Assembly: GCF_002850745.1 (NCBI RefSeq)
Contig: NZ_KZ559480.1
Coordinates: forward strand, 62,001-126,000
Length of the DNA stretch: 64,000 nucleotides
Origin: Nonomuraea indica
GTDB taxonomy: Bacteria > Actinomycetota > Actinomycetes > Streptosporangiales > Streptosporangiaceae
Direction: 5' to 3'
Shown here: piece by piece, positions 7,516 through 15,645 of the stretch
How the letters are laid out: each line of letters opens with the position of its first letter
Numbering within the stretch: position 1 is the stretch's first letter
Notes under the pieces: generated by a model
Seen by the model: only the letters and a program-made list of their open reading frames with translations
The model's database searches: none
Told to the model about the DNA's origin: nothing
Position numbers and translations under genes: made by a program

Positions 7516-8112
7516 ATGAAGCTCTCCGACATCCCGATCCCCACGTCCGCAGCCGCCACCGCCGCGTGCGAGGTGAGCGCCGCCTACTGCCCTCCCGCGC
7601 TGTACAACCACGTGATCCGGTCCTACCTGTGGGGTGCGGCGCACGCGATCGCGAACGGCATCACCTTCGACGAGGAACTGCTCTACGTCGCCGCGGTGCT
7701 GCACGACATGGGGCTGATGAAGGAGTTCGACAGCCATACGGTGTCGTTCGAGGAGGTGGGCGGGCACGTGGCGTGGGTCCTCGCGGCGGGGGCGGGCTGG
7801 CCGCCCGAGCGGCGCGAGCGCCTGGCGCAGGTGATCGTGCGCCACACGTGGGGCACCGTGGACGCGGCCGAGGACCCCGAGGTGCACCTGCTGGAGCTGT
7901 CGACCGGCATGGAGATCACGGGGCTCCGGGTCGAGGAGATCCCCGCCGGCCTGCGCGCCGAGGTGCTGACGGCATACCCTCGACTGGACCTCGCCGCCGA
8001 GTTCACCGCCTGCTTCGAGGACCAGGCCAACCGGAAGCCGGACGGCCGCGCCGCCGAGTTCATCCGCGCCGGGCTCGCCGGCCGCGTCTCCGTGAACCCG
8101 CTCGACGCCTGA
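7516..8112 (+). CDS. HD domain protein (metal-dependent phosphohydrolase superfamily)
   Basis: 198 aa. The HD pattern is present: first His in NHVIRSYLWG (about residue 34), HD pair in VAAVLHDMGLMKEF (about 64-72), and later RHTWG. The short HD domain plus NHVIRSYLWG is typical of the cyanamide-hydratase-like (Ddi2-type) HD group rather than ppGpp or deoxy-dNTP hydrolases, but no substrate can be assigned. The ATG at 7516 is chosen by homology start; there is no convincing ribosome site. The gene is monocistronic and followed by a G+C-rich stem. Confidence 0.84.
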   Translation: MKLSDIPIPTSAAATAACEVSAAYCPPALYNHVIRSYLWGAAHAIANGITFDEELLYVAAVLHDMGLMKEFDSHTVSFEEVGGHVAWVLAAGAGWPPERRERLAQVIVRHTWGTVDAAEDPEVHLLELSTGMEITGLRVEEIPAGLRAEVLTAYPRLDLAAEFTACFEDQANRKPDGRAAEFIRAGLAGRVSVNPLDA

Positions 8113-8124
8113 CCCGATGTCCCT

Positions 8125-8165
8125 CCCGGCCCGGGCGTTCCCACCCGCTCAATGCCCGGGCCGGG
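8125..8165 (+). terminator. Strong G+C stem-loop after the HD gene (terminator-like)
   Basis: A 12-bp perfect stem (CCCGGCCCGGGC / GCCCGGGCCGGG) with a 17-nt loop begins 13 bp after the HD stop. There is no T-run, so factor-independent termination is uncertain, though stems of this kind commonly end genes in actinomycetes. Confidence 0.55.
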
Positions 8166-8245
8166 ATAGGGCAGGCGCCGCCGCCACGGCACGCACAGGA
8201 GGACATTTGGCTCAGACGATGACAAGAGGGCTGTAGGTTATCCAG

Positions 8246-9178
8246 GTGATCTCTTACCGCCCCACTGTTCCAGCAGACCTTGACCGCGTGACCGCGTGGA
8301 CCGTGACCGAGCCCGTCGGCTGGATCTCCGCCGACCGTTACCTCGCGGATCTGGCCGAGAACATGTACCGGCCGGAATGGACGTGGATCGCCGAGGTCGG
8401 CGACCGGGTCGTGGGACGGGCGCTGTGGTGGGGGCCGAAGGGCAGCGCGCACCCGGTCGCGCTCGACTGCCTCGACGTGGATCCCGCAGTGGGTGAGCGC
8501 ACCGCCATCGCCACCGAGCTGATCACGGCCGCGCTGGCCGGATTCCCGCAGCCGGTGCAGTACGCGATCAAGGCGGCCGGCGGCTGGCGCGACGATCCGG
8601 CCACGTCGACGGCCGTGGGATGGCGGCGGGCGGCAGCACACGCGGCGGGCCTCACCCGGGAGGTGGAGCGGCTGCAGTTCGAGTGGACACCCGCCGACGG
8701 GGTGCCCACGACGACCGGCGTGCTGCGGTTCGCCGAGGCGTCCGACGAGGAGTTCCTGGCGGTGTTCACGAGAATCGCCGAGGGGAGCCTCGACGCCCAG
8801 ACCTGCGCGAGCCTGGCCGCCAAGGGCGTGGACGCGACCGCGCGCGAAGAGATGGACTTCTATCTCGGGGCGCCGGGCAAGCGGGAGTGGTGGCGGATCG
8901 CCTATACGCACGACGGCGAGGTGGCGGGCATGGCGATTCCCTCGGCGACGCCGTACAACGTGAACGTCGGGTATCTCGGGGTGGTCCCGGAGTTCCGGGG
9001 GCGCGGCTACGTGGACGAGGTGCTCGCCGAGATCACCCGTATGCACGCGGCCAACGGAGAGGTACGCGTCACCGCCACCACCGACGTGGGCAACGCGCCG
9101 ATGGTGGCCGCGTTCGGGCGCGCCGGGTACCGCAACACGGAGATCCGGATCAACCTGTCCAACGACCTCAGGCCCTGA
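8246..9178 (+). CDS. Double-GNAT acetyltransferase
   Basis: 310 aa from a GTG at 8246. The length is two GNAT halves: N-terminal MISYRPTVPADLDRVTAW...WTWIAEVGDRVVGRALWWG, and C-terminal VGYLGVVPEFRGRGYVDEVLAEI carrying the acetyl-CoA loop (RGRGY), followed by TDVGNAPMVAAFGRAGYR. Only the second half has a good cofactor loop, the usual situation in double-GNAT proteins. Substrate unknown. Its whole length is covered on the other strand by an open extension of the terC frame; the protein text here is clearly conserved-type, so this strand is the real gene. Confidence 0.87.
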   Translation: MISYRPTVPADLDRVTAWTVTEPVGWISADRYLADLAENMYRPEWTWIAEVGDRVVGRALWWGPKGSAHPVALDCLDVDPAVGERTAIATELITAALAGFPQPVQYAIKAAGGWRDDPATSTAVGWRRAAAHAAGLTREVERLQFEWTPADGVPTTTGVLRFAEASDEEFLAVFTRIAEGSLDAQTCASLAAKGVDATAREEMDFYLGAPGKREWWRIAYTHDGEVAGMAIPSATPYNVNVGYLGVVPEFRGRGYVDEVLAEITRMHAANGEVRVTATTDVGNAPMVAAFGRAGYRNTEIRINLSNDLRP

Positions 9179-9190
9179 GCGGCCGACGGG

Positions 9191-10147
9191 GTCAGGACCC
9201 GGCCGGCCGGCGTCGGCGCTGGTGTCGGCGTCGGCGTCCCGGGTGGCGAGCAGGCTCCAGATGATGGACGCGGCGATGGTGACCACGATGACGCCCAGGG
9301 TCAGCGGGATGGGCAGCTTGCCGATCGGGGTCTCGGAGGCGATGAGCTTGACGCCGGCGAAGGCCAGCAGCACCGCCAGGCCGTAGTGCAGGTGCACGAA
9401 CCGGCGCAGCAGCCCGGCCAGGCAGAAGTACAGGCTGCGCAGACCGAGGACGGCGAACGCGTTGGCGGTCCAGACGATGAAGGTGCTGGTGGTGATCGCC
9501 AGGATGGCCGCGACCGAGTCGATCGCGAAGATCAGGTCGGTGGCCTCGATCGATAGGAGCACCACGAACAGCAGCGTGGCCACGCGCCTGCCGTCCAGGC
9601 GGACGAAGAACCGGTCGCCGTGGTAGCGCGGGTCGGTCGGGATGATCCTGCGCACCAGGCGCACCACCGGGTTGCGGTCGGGTGAGGCCTGCGCGCCGTG
9701 CCTGAACGCCATCTTGTAGCCGGTGTAGACGAGGAACGCGCCGAACAGGTAGGCGGTCCAGAAGAACCTCTCCAGCAGTTCCGCGCCGACGAGGACGAAC
9801 ACCAGCCGGAAGGCCAGCGCGCCGATGACGCCCCAGAACAGCACCTTGTGCTGGAGGGCGGCGGGCACCGCGAAGGTGGTGAAGAGCAGCGCGAAGACGA
9901 ACACGTTGTCGATCGACAACGCCTTCTCGATGAGGTATCCGGCGAAGTACGTGCCCGCCACCTCACCGCCCTGCCACCACCACAGGATCACGCCGAACAG
10001 GAGGCCGGCGGCGATCCAGACGCCCGACCAGACGGCGGCCTCACGGAAGCCGACGACGTGGTTGTCGCGGTGCGACAGCAGGTCGACGGCCAGCATCACG
10101 GCGACCACCGCCATCACGGCGACCCAGGCCCACCAGGCGACAGACAT
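9191..10147 (-). CDS. TerC/Alx-family membrane protein (metal, probably Mn2+, exporter), conserved part
   Basis: About 318 residues from the ATG at 10145-10147 (ribosome site GGAGG upstream). Family signatures: LIEKALSIDNVFVFALLF and IEATDLIFAIDSVAAILAI, the paired acidic membrane motifs thought to carry the metal, within 7-9 hydrophobic segments; central loop GYKMAFRHG and a cytosolic linker with RFFVRLDGRRVATLL. TerC/Alx proteins export manganese, in some bacteria during secretion-coupled metalation. A probable Mn2+ riboswitch lies directly upstream, fitting this role. No in-frame stop exists at the expected end; the frame stays open to 8060. The coordinates given cover only the conserved part. 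Confidence 0.88.
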
Positions 10148-10199
10148 GGGAAGACCTCCTCGACCCGGCCGCGGCACGCACAGCGTGGCGGCAGCTGAC

Positions 10200-10306
10200 G
10201 GTCGACGGTCTCCCCGGGCCACCAAGGTGATGGCCGCACCACCGGGACCTGGATCTGCCGGGTCCGTAGTGACGGCGGCGCGTTGACGCGTCGGGTACTC
10301 CCCCTC
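10200..10306 (-). ncRNA. Candidate yybP-ykoY (Mn2+) riboswitch in the terC leader
   Basis: Reading towards terC: GGGGGAGTA (complement of 10296-10304), then GTCAAC (complement of 10282-10287), GTCACTACGGACC (complement of 10261-10273), a hairpin GGCCA...TGGCC, and GGGGAGACC (complement of 10207-10215). GGGGAGUA in one loop and GAGACC in the other are the conserved metal-binding elements of the yybP-ykoY class, and TerC/Alx genes are its classical targets. The aptamer lies 53 to 159 nt before the start codon. The outer stem P1 is weak by eye, so the ends are approximate. Confidence 0.65.
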
Positions 10307-10309
10307 GAA

Positions 10310-10334
10310 CTATGTCTCAGTATTCACGACATAG
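10310..10334. promoter_or_regulatory. Inverted repeat CTATGTC-N11-GACATAG
   Basis: Perfect 7-bp arms at 10310-10316 and 10328-10334 in an A+T-rich pocket, just upstream of the riboswitch candidate and just after the next acetyltransferase gene ends. Position fits an operator in the terC promoter. Confidence 0.55.
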
Positions 10335-10344
10335 AAGACGTGCG

Positions 10345-11151
10345 TCAAGAGTCGGGTGTTCCGGCGGTGACGTGGACCGCCAGCACGTGGCGACGCCGGT
10401 AGCCGAGCCGCTCGTACACCCCTATCGCGGCCGGGTTGTCGTCGTCGACCATGAGCGCCGCCCGGCCGTGCTCGGCCACCAGTTCGCGGGACACCCACGC
10501 GCACACCCGTGCGGCCAGACCCCGGCCCCGCAGCGGAGCGGCCGTCGCGACGCCCGCCAGGAACCCGACCGACGGCGCGCTCCACGCGTCGGCCGCCACC
10601 GCGGCGAGCCGGCCGGCCACGCGCAGACCCGCCCACCGACGCACGCCCGGCCCGCCCGGCACCGCGTAGGAGGAGGGCGCGTGCCCGGCCAGCAACGCCC
10701 GGACCTCCTCGGCGTCCTGCGGCCCCAGCCAGCCCACGTCCTCCGGCGGGCCGTCCGCCGGGGAGTTCGCACCACCGGCCGCACCACCGGCCGCGCCACC
10801 GGCCGCCGCGCCGGCCCACGGGCCGGGCAGGCTCATCCAGGAGAAGCCGCCCGACACCTCCAGCCCGTCGATCTTCGCCGTCACCTCGGCCAGCAGGCCC
10901 GCCTCGCCGAACGGCCGGAACGACGGCCCGACCTCGCCGAGCGCGTGGCGTACCAGCTCGACCGCGCAGGACGTGCCGCCCCACACCGCCAGCCGGTCCC
11001 GGCGCGAGATGTCGCGGGCGGCGGTCACCACCGCGTCGCCCAGCGCCCACGCCCGCGCGCCGTCGCGCAGCCCCTGCGCCCCCCACACGGGCAGGTCGTC
11101 GTCCCCGCAGGCGGCCCGCACCTCGTCCAGCGTCCGCAGCTCACGCAGCAC
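10345..11151 (-). CDS. GNAT-family N-acetyltransferase (two-part)
   Basis: 268 aa from a GTG at 11149-11151. The N-terminal half (LRTLDEVRAACGDDDLPVWG...) is a degenerate domain; the C-terminal half is a clear GNAT: AGLRVAGRLAAVAADAW, VGFLAGVATAAPLRGRGLAARVCAWVSREL with acetyl-CoA loop (RGRGLA), and DNPAAIGVYERLGYRRR. The two are linked by a Gly/Ala-rich stretch (AAAGGAAGGAAGGANSPADG), itself a short repeat. It lies 62 bp downstream of purB in the same direction and may share its transcript; there is no visible ribosome site. Acceptor unknown. Confidence 0.83.
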   Translation of the reverse strand: MLRELRTLDEVRAACGDDDLPVWGAQGLRDGARAWALGDAVVTAARDISRRDRLAVWGGTSCAVELVRHALGEVGPSFRPFGEAGLLAEVTAKIDGLEVSGGFSWMSLPGPWAGAAAGGAAGGAAGGANSPADGPPEDVGWLGPQDAEEVRALLAGHAPSSYAVPGGPGVRRWAGLRVAGRLAAVAADAWSAPSVGFLAGVATAAPLRGRGLAARVCAWVSRELVAEHGRAALMVDDDNPAAIGVYERLGYRRRHVLAVHVTAGTPDS

Positions 11152-11213
11152 GCGCGATCACCTGCCCGGCCACCCGCGCCCCCCGGCGGCGGACGCCGGG
11201 CGGACGGGTGCCG

Positions 11214-12644
11214 TCACAGGATGGCGCCCGGCCGGTAGGCGGCCGCCTCCGGATGGGCCGCCACCACCTCGCCGACCTGCAGTGACACCGCACGCACCTG
11301 GTCGGCGGCGGCCCCGGTGAACGACACCCGGTCGGCCAGCAGCGCTTCCAGCTCCGCCCGGTCCAGCGGGAAGCGCTCGTCGGCCGCCAGCCGGTCGAGC
11401 AGCTCGTTCGCCGCGCCCTGCGAGCGCATCGCCAGCGCCGACGCCACCGCGTGCTCCTTGATCAGCTCGTGCGCCTGCTCGCGGCCCACGCCCGCCCGCA
11501 CGGCGGCCATGAGCATCTTCGTGGTCGCCAGGAACGGCAGGTAGCGCCCCAGCTCCGTCTCGATGACCGCCGGGAACGCGCCGAACTCGTCCAGCACCGT
11601 CAGCATCGTCTCCACCAGCCCGTCGAAGGCGAAGAACGCGTCGGGCAGCGCGACCCGGCGCACCACCGAGCAGGACACGTCGCCCTCGTTCCACTGGTCG
11701 CCGGCGAGTTCGCCCACCATCGAGGCGTAGCCGCGCAGCACGACCGTCAGGCCGTTGACCCGTTCGCACGAGCGGGTGTTCATCTTGTGCGGCATCGCCG
11801 ACGAGCCGACCTGGCCCTCCTTGAAGCCCTCGGTCACCAGCTCGTGCCCGGCCATCAGCCGGATCGTCTTGGCCAGCGACGACGGCGCCGCGGCGAGCTG
11901 CACCAGCGCCGATACCACCTCGAAGTCGAGCGAGCGCGGGTAGACCTGGCCCACGCTCGTCAGCCGCCGCTCGAACCCCAGGTGCGCCGCGACGCGGCCC
12001 TCCAGCTCGGCCAGCTTGCCCTGGTCGCCCCCGAGCAGGTCGAGCATGTCCTGGGCGGTGCCGACCGGGCCCTTGATGCCGCGCAGCGGGTAGCGGGCGA
12101 TCAGCTCCTCCAGCCGCCGGTAGGCGACCAGCAGCTCGTCGGCCGCCGTCGCGAACCGCTTGCCCAGCGTGGTGGCCTGGGCGGCCACGTTGTGCGACCG
12201 TCCCGCGACGACGGTGGCCCGGTGCTCCTCGGCCAGCGAGGCCAGCCGGGCCAGCAGCGCCACGACCCGGTCACGCACCAGCAGCAGGCTGTCGCGCACC
12301 TGCAACTGCTCGACGTTCTCGGTCAGGTCGCGCGAGGTCATGCCCTTGTGCACCTGCTCGTGCCCGGCCAGCGCGTTGAACTCCTCGATGCGCGCCTTGA
12401 CGTCGTGGCGGGTGACCCGCTCACGCGCCGCGATCGACTCCAGGTCGACCTGCTCGACCACCTTCTCGTAGTCGGCCGGCGCCTCCTCGGGCACCGCCAC
12501 GCCCAGCTCGGCCTGCGCGCGCAGCACCGCCAGCCACAGACGCCGTTCGGCGATCACCTTGTACTCCGGCGACCACAGGCGGGCCAGCTCGGAGGAGGCA
12601 TAACGGGCGGCCAGAACATCGGGGATACGCGGCTTGGATGTCAC
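11214..12644 (-). CDS. purB: Adenylosuccinate lyase
   Basis: 476 aa from the GTG at 12642-12644 (MTSKPRIPDVLAARYAS, the usual actinobacterial start; a TTG three codons upstream is less likely). The enzyme cleaves SAICAR to AICAR and adenylosuccinate to AMP in purine synthesis, in the cytoplasm. Fumarase/aspartase superfamily hallmarks: GMTSRDLTENVEQLQ, AGRSHNVAAQATTLGKRF (active-site His) and the signature loop VGSSAMPHKMNTRSCERV. The 40-aa C-terminal domain is complete. A copy of the 16-bp repeat lies 61 bp upstream of its start. This is a housekeeping gene among accessory genes. Confidence 0.96.
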   Translation of the reverse strand: MTSKPRIPDVLAARYASSELARLWSPEYKVIAERRLWLAVLRAQAELGVAVPEEAPADYEKVVEQVDLESIAARERVTRHDVKARIEEFNALAGHEQVHKGMTSRDLTENVEQLQVRDSLLLVRDRVVALLARLASLAEEHRATVVAGRSHNVAAQATTLGKRFATAADELLVAYRRLEELIARYPLRGIKGPVGTAQDMLDLLGGDQGKLAELEGRVAAHLGFERRLTSVGQVYPRSLDFEVVSALVQLAAAPSSLAKTIRLMAGHELVTEGFKEGQVGSSAMPHKMNTRSCERVNGLTVVLRGYASMVGELAGDQWNEGDVSCSVVRRVALPDAFFAFDGLVETMLTVLDEFGAFPAVIETELGRYLPFLATTKMLMAAVRAGVGREQAHELIKEHAVASALAMRSQGAANELLDRLAADERFPLDRAELEALLADRVSFTGAAADQVRAVSLQVGEVVAAHPEAAAYRPGAIL

Positions 12645-12704
12645 GTCGCACAAGTCTATGCACCCGCGCTTGTTGATCTTGCATCAGCCTGTACGAGCCG
12701 AGCG

Positions 12705-12720
12705 CCTTTACATTGTAGAT
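12705..12720. repeat. 16-bp repeat, copy 1 (CCTTTACATTGTAGAT)
   Basis: Exact copy of a sequence also found at 34086-34101 and 51580-51595, always on this strand. Here it abuts the 3' end of the TetR gene (stop at 12723) and precedes purB. Contains the dyad TACA-T-TGTA. Copies 1 and 2 agree further, over 21 bp (12702-12722). Confidence 0.9.
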
Positions 12721-12722
12721 CA

Positions 12723-13313
12723 CTAATCGGCCCGGGTGGCGGCGGACAGCAGGGTGAGCGCGGCGTCACGGGCGTGCCCGGCCGCGCCGGCCGGGTCGTG
12801 GTGCGCGGCGACGACGGTGGCGCCCTCGACCAGCACGAGCAGCTGCCGCCCGAGGAGGTGGGGATCGGCGGCTCCGGCGCGTTCGGCGATGCCGGTCAGC
12901 AGGCGCAGGTAGCGGTCGAGATGGCGCGCGGTGATGGCCCGCACCGTCTCGACGTGGTGCTGGGCGGCCGCGTTCAGCATCGCGCAGCCACGGAAGACCG
13001 GGTCGCCGTACCAGCCCTCAAGGGCCTCGAACACCGCGGCGACCTGGCCACGGGGGTCGTCCCCGGCGGTGGCGGCGGCGTCGGCCAGCCAGCGCGTCAC
13101 CCGCTCGCTGCGCGCCTCCAGCATGGCCGCCACGAGCCCGTCCTTGGTGCCGAAGTGGCGGTAGAGGGTCTCCTTGGACACCCCGATGCGGGCGCACAAC
13201 TCGGCCACGCCGACACCGTCGAGCCCGCGCTCGTACAGGATCGGGGTGGCCGCTTCGAGGATGGCGGCGCGCGTGCGCTCGGGGTCGATCGTCGAGCCTT
13301 TGGGAACCGGCAT
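12723..13313 (-). CDS. TetR-family regulator of the divergent MFS gene
   Basis: 196 aa. N-terminal HTH: TRAAILEAATPILYERGLDGVGVAELCARIGVSKETLYRHFGTKDGLV (split in the family's three helices), then an all-helical ligand domain with WYGDPVFRGCAMLNAAAQ, the text of the TetR_C group that often controls small-molecule efflux. Divergent from a YbfB/YjiJ MFS gene with two copies of a TACCGATCxGTTCGAT site between them, so autoregulation plus control of the exporter is likely. Ligand unknown. Confidence 0.9.
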   Translation of the reverse strand: MPVPKGSTIDPERTRAAILEAATPILYERGLDGVGVAELCARIGVSKETLYRHFGTKDGLVAAMLEARSERVTRWLADAAATAGDDPRGQVAAVFEALEGWYGDPVFRGCAMLNAAAQHHVETVRAITARHLDRYLRLLTGIAERAGAADPHLLGRQLLVLVEGATVVAAHHDPAGAAGHARDAALTLLSAATRAD

Positions 13314-13319
13314 ACCAAG

Positions 13320-13341
13320 GATGGTACCGATCAGTTCGATC
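13320..13341. promoter_or_regulatory. TetR operator candidate, site 1
   Basis: Contains TACCGATCAGTTCGAT (13325-13340), matching site 2 at 15 of 16 bases and spaced 38 bp from it. It lies just upstream of the tetR start. Confidence 0.7.
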
Positions 13342-13357
13342 CACTGCTAGCATTCGA

Positions 13358-13379
13358 GATCGTACCGATCGGTTCGATC
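13358..13379. promoter_or_regulatory. TetR operator candidate, site 2
   Basis: A 22-bp near-perfect palindrome, GATCG-T-ACCGATCGGT-T-CGATC, with one mismatched pair. It lies 15 bp before the MFS start codon. The ACCGATCGGT core recurs at 29424-29433. Confidence 0.75.
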
Positions 13380-13394
13380 TCTGGAGTCAACGAC

Positions 13395-14585
13395 GTGCCC
13401 GCCCCTCTGGTCCTCCCCCCGTCGACACGGCAGGCAGCGCGGTTGGCTCTCGGCACCGCCTCGGCCCTCGGGCTGGCCCGCTTCGCCTACGGGCTGCTCC
13501 TGCCGGCGATGCGCGACGACCTGCACTGGTCCCTGGCCGAAGCCGGGGCGATGAACACCGCCAACGGGCTCGGCTACCTGCTCGGCGCGCTGCTGACCGC
13601 CTTCGCCGTCCGCCGGACGGGCACCGCCGCCACCTTCCGGTCGGGCATGATCGTCACCGCCGTGGCGCTGGCCGCCACCGCGGCCACCGACGACTACCTG
13701 GCGCTGCTCGCCGTACGAGCCGCCGCCGGCGCGGGCGGAGCGGCCGTGTTCGTCACCGGAGGCGTGATCGCCTCACGCATCGCCGCCCGCGCCGCCTCCG
13801 GCACGCCCATCACCGTGTACTTCGCCGGCACCGGGCTGGGCATCGTCTTCAGCGGCGCCACCATCCCGCCGCTCGGCGACCACCGCCACCTCGCCTGGGC
13901 CGGGCTGAGCGCCGCCGCCGCCCTGGCGACACTGATCAGCTGGACCGCCGTGCGGGCCGGCGCGGACAGCCCGGCCGCCACCACCGGACGGGCCCACGTG
14001 CGCCCGCTCTGGGGCGTCGCCCTGGCCTACCTGCTGTTCGCCACCGGATACATCACCTACATCACCTTCCTGTCGGCCTACCTCGCCGACCGGCACGCCC
14101 CCACGGGGCAGGTGGTGCTCACCTGGACGGCGCTGGGCCTGGCCGTCGTGGCGGCGCCCGCGCTGTGGAGCCGTCCCACCGCCCGCTGGCCGGGCACCCG
14201 CACCCTGACCACGTTGCTCGGCCTCCTCGCCGGTGGCGCGGCGCTGGCCCTGGCGGCACCCGCGCCGCCGGTCATCCTCGCCTCCGCGATCGTCTACGGG
14301 GCGACGTTCATGGGGGTCCCGGCGGCCGTCACGGCACTCATCAAGGCCGACACCTCGCCCGCCGACTGGACCGCCACGCTGGCGGCGTTCACCACGCTGT
14401 TCGCGGCCGGCCAGACCGCCGGCCCCTGGCTCGCCGGACTCCTCGCCGACCGCACCTCGACCGACGCCACCCTGGCCTGGACCGCGGTCCTGTGCGCCGC
14501 GGCGGCCCTCAGCGCGCTGATCGCCGGCCGTTCGCGCCCCGCTCCCCTCCCGCGGCCCGCTCCCCTCCCCCGGCCGGATGCCTGA
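13395..14585 (+). CDS. YbfB/YjiJ-family MFS transporter
   Basis: 396 aa from a GTG at 13395 with GGAG 8 nt upstream. About 12 hydrophobic helices; the first, LALGTASALGLARFAYGLLLPAM, is the YbfB/YjiJ signature (G-x-x-R-F-x-Y/F-x-x-x-L-P). The family consists of poorly characterised efflux or sugar-like MFS proteins. The tail ends with two units of RPAPLP encoded by an 18-bp direct repeat (14535-14570). Expression is likely controlled by the divergent TetR. Substrate unknown. Confidence 0.86.
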   Translation: MPAPLVLPPSTRQAARLALGTASALGLARFAYGLLLPAMRDDLHWSLAEAGAMNTANGLGYLLGALLTAFAVRRTGTAATFRSGMIVTAVALAATAATDDYLALLAVRAAAGAGGAAVFVTGGVIASRIAARAASGTPITVYFAGTGLGIVFSGATIPPLGDHRHLAWAGLSAAAALATLISWTAVRAGADSPAATTGRAHVRPLWGVALAYLLFATGYITYITFLSAYLADRHAPTGQVVLTWTALGLAVVAAPALWSRPTARWPGTRTLTTLLGLLAGGAALALAAPAPPVILASAIVYGATFMGVPAAVTALIKADTSPADWTATLAAFTTLFAAGQTAGPWLAGLLADRTSTDATLAWTAVLCAAAALSALIAGRSRPAPLPRPAPLPRPDA

Positions 14586-14657
14586 CCAGCGCCCGGCCCC
14601 CAGACCAGCACGTACCCGACCATGACGACAAGCACGACCCCGACAAGGAGCACCACC

Positions 14658-15332
14658 ATGGCGACCTTCATCCTGATCCCCGGCATGTGCCACGGCGGCT
14701 GGTGCTTCGACGACCTCGCCGGACAGCTGCGCGGCCACGGGCACGACGCCCTCCCGCTCACGCTGACCGGGCTCAGCGAGCGCAGCCACCTCCTCCACGG
14801 CGGAGTGAACCTCGACACCCACATCCTGGACGTCACCGCGGTCCTCGCGACCGCCGACATCCACGACGCCGTGCTGGTCGGCCACAGCTACGGCGGCATG
14901 GTGATCACCGGAGTCGCCGACCGCGTGCCCGGCCGCGTGAGCGCCATGGTGTACCTGGACGCCATGGTGCCGGGCGACGGCGACTCCTGCTGGAGCCTCG
15001 TCACCGACCGCGAGCGGCAGTGGTACGCGGACGTGGTGGACACCGGATACGCGACGCGGCCCATGCCGTTCTTCGATCCCCGGGCCACACCGCACCCGGT
15101 CGCCTCCCTGCTCCAGCCGCTCCGGCTCACCGGTGACCACACGGGCGTCCAGCGCCTCGTCTACGTGTACGCGGCGGGCTGGGACGGCGAGTCCCCCTTC
15201 ACCTCCGTCCACGACCGGCTGCGCGAGGACCCCGCCTGGACGACGCACGCGCTCGACAGCGGGCACAACCTCATGCGGGACGCGCCGCAGGACCTGCTGA
15301 GGATCCTGCTCGAGGCCGCCGGCCCCCGCTGA
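14658..15332 (+). CDS. Alpha/beta-fold hydrolase (esterase/hydroxynitrile-lyase-like)
   Basis: 224 aa from the ATG at 14658, with AAGGAG upstream; an ATG at 14622 lacks a ribosome site. Motifs: oxyanion region FILIPGMCHGGWCF, nucleophile elbow GHSYGG (Ser about residue 79), acid and His near the end (DSGHNLM). The text LTGLSERSHLLHGGVNLDTHI is typical of the actinomycete group related to plant methylesterases and hydroxynitrile lyases. It probably hydrolyses a small ester. It follows the MFS gene by 72 bp and may be in its transcript. Confidence 0.85.
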   Translation: MATFILIPGMCHGGWCFDDLAGQLRGHGHDALPLTLTGLSERSHLLHGGVNLDTHILDVTAVLATADIHDAVLVGHSYGGMVITGVADRVPGRVSAMVYLDAMVPGDGDSCWSLVTDRERQWYADVVDTGYATRPMPFFDPRATPHPVASLLQPLRLTGDHTGVQRLVYVYAAGWDGESPFTSVHDRLREDPAWTTHALDSGHNLMRDAPQDLLRILLEAAGPR

Positions 15333-15356
15333 CCCGCCGGGGCGGCCCGGCCGCAC

Positions 15357-15566
15357 GTGTGGCACCCTGCAGGAGCCACGAGGCCGCGTTCGACGGGCAC
15401 CGGCGCGCCGGCGTCACCGGATTCGCCGACCGCTGCCCCGGGGACGCCCGGCGACTGCTCCACCGCCGCCCCGCGGACGCCGCTCTGGGTGCGCGACCTC
15501 GGCTTCGACCGGCTGGACGCCTTCCGCGCCGACCGGGCCCGGCGCGGCTTCGCCCCACCGGCGTGA
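15357..15566 (+). pseudogene. Unidentified coding remnant, probably frameshifted
   Basis: Within the 313-bp gap after the hydrolase, two reading frames each carry coding-like text: AAFDGHRRAGVTGFADRC in the frame of 15359, then TPLWVRDLGFDRLDAFRADR in the frame of 15357, ending at a TGA at 15564. Together they look like the C-terminus of one protein broken by a frameshift. I do not recognise the family. Confidence 0.3.
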
Positions 15567-15645
15567 GTTCCCCGCAGGACGAGCCGTACAGGAGCGAATC
15601 CTGCCCGCGGGGTCCCCGCGACCGCGACAGCGCCGTGAGAGCGCC

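Larger units (their letters stand above)
8060..9190 (-). other. Open extension of the terC reading frame, antisense to the GNAT gene
   Basis: Past the conserved TerC end the frame continues for about 377 codons without a stop, through the complement of the acetyltransferase gene, ending at 8060. The text is Arg/Gly/Pro/His-rich shadow sequence. A TGA (complement of 9192-9194) sits one frame away exactly where TerC should end. This is either a lost stop codon or a single-base error. I do not regard the extension as a functional domain. Confidence 0.75.

Noticed and set aside
10422-10799. Overlapping minus-strand frames inside the acetyltransferase gene
   Set aside because: Arg/Gly/Pro-rich text without domains; the GNAT frame has the cofactor loop.
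11451-13394. Long plus-strand frame leading into the MFS gene from within purB
   Set aside because: Continuous with the MFS frame only by chance; purB and tetR on the other strand are fully conserved-type, and a good GTG with ribosome site lies at 13395.
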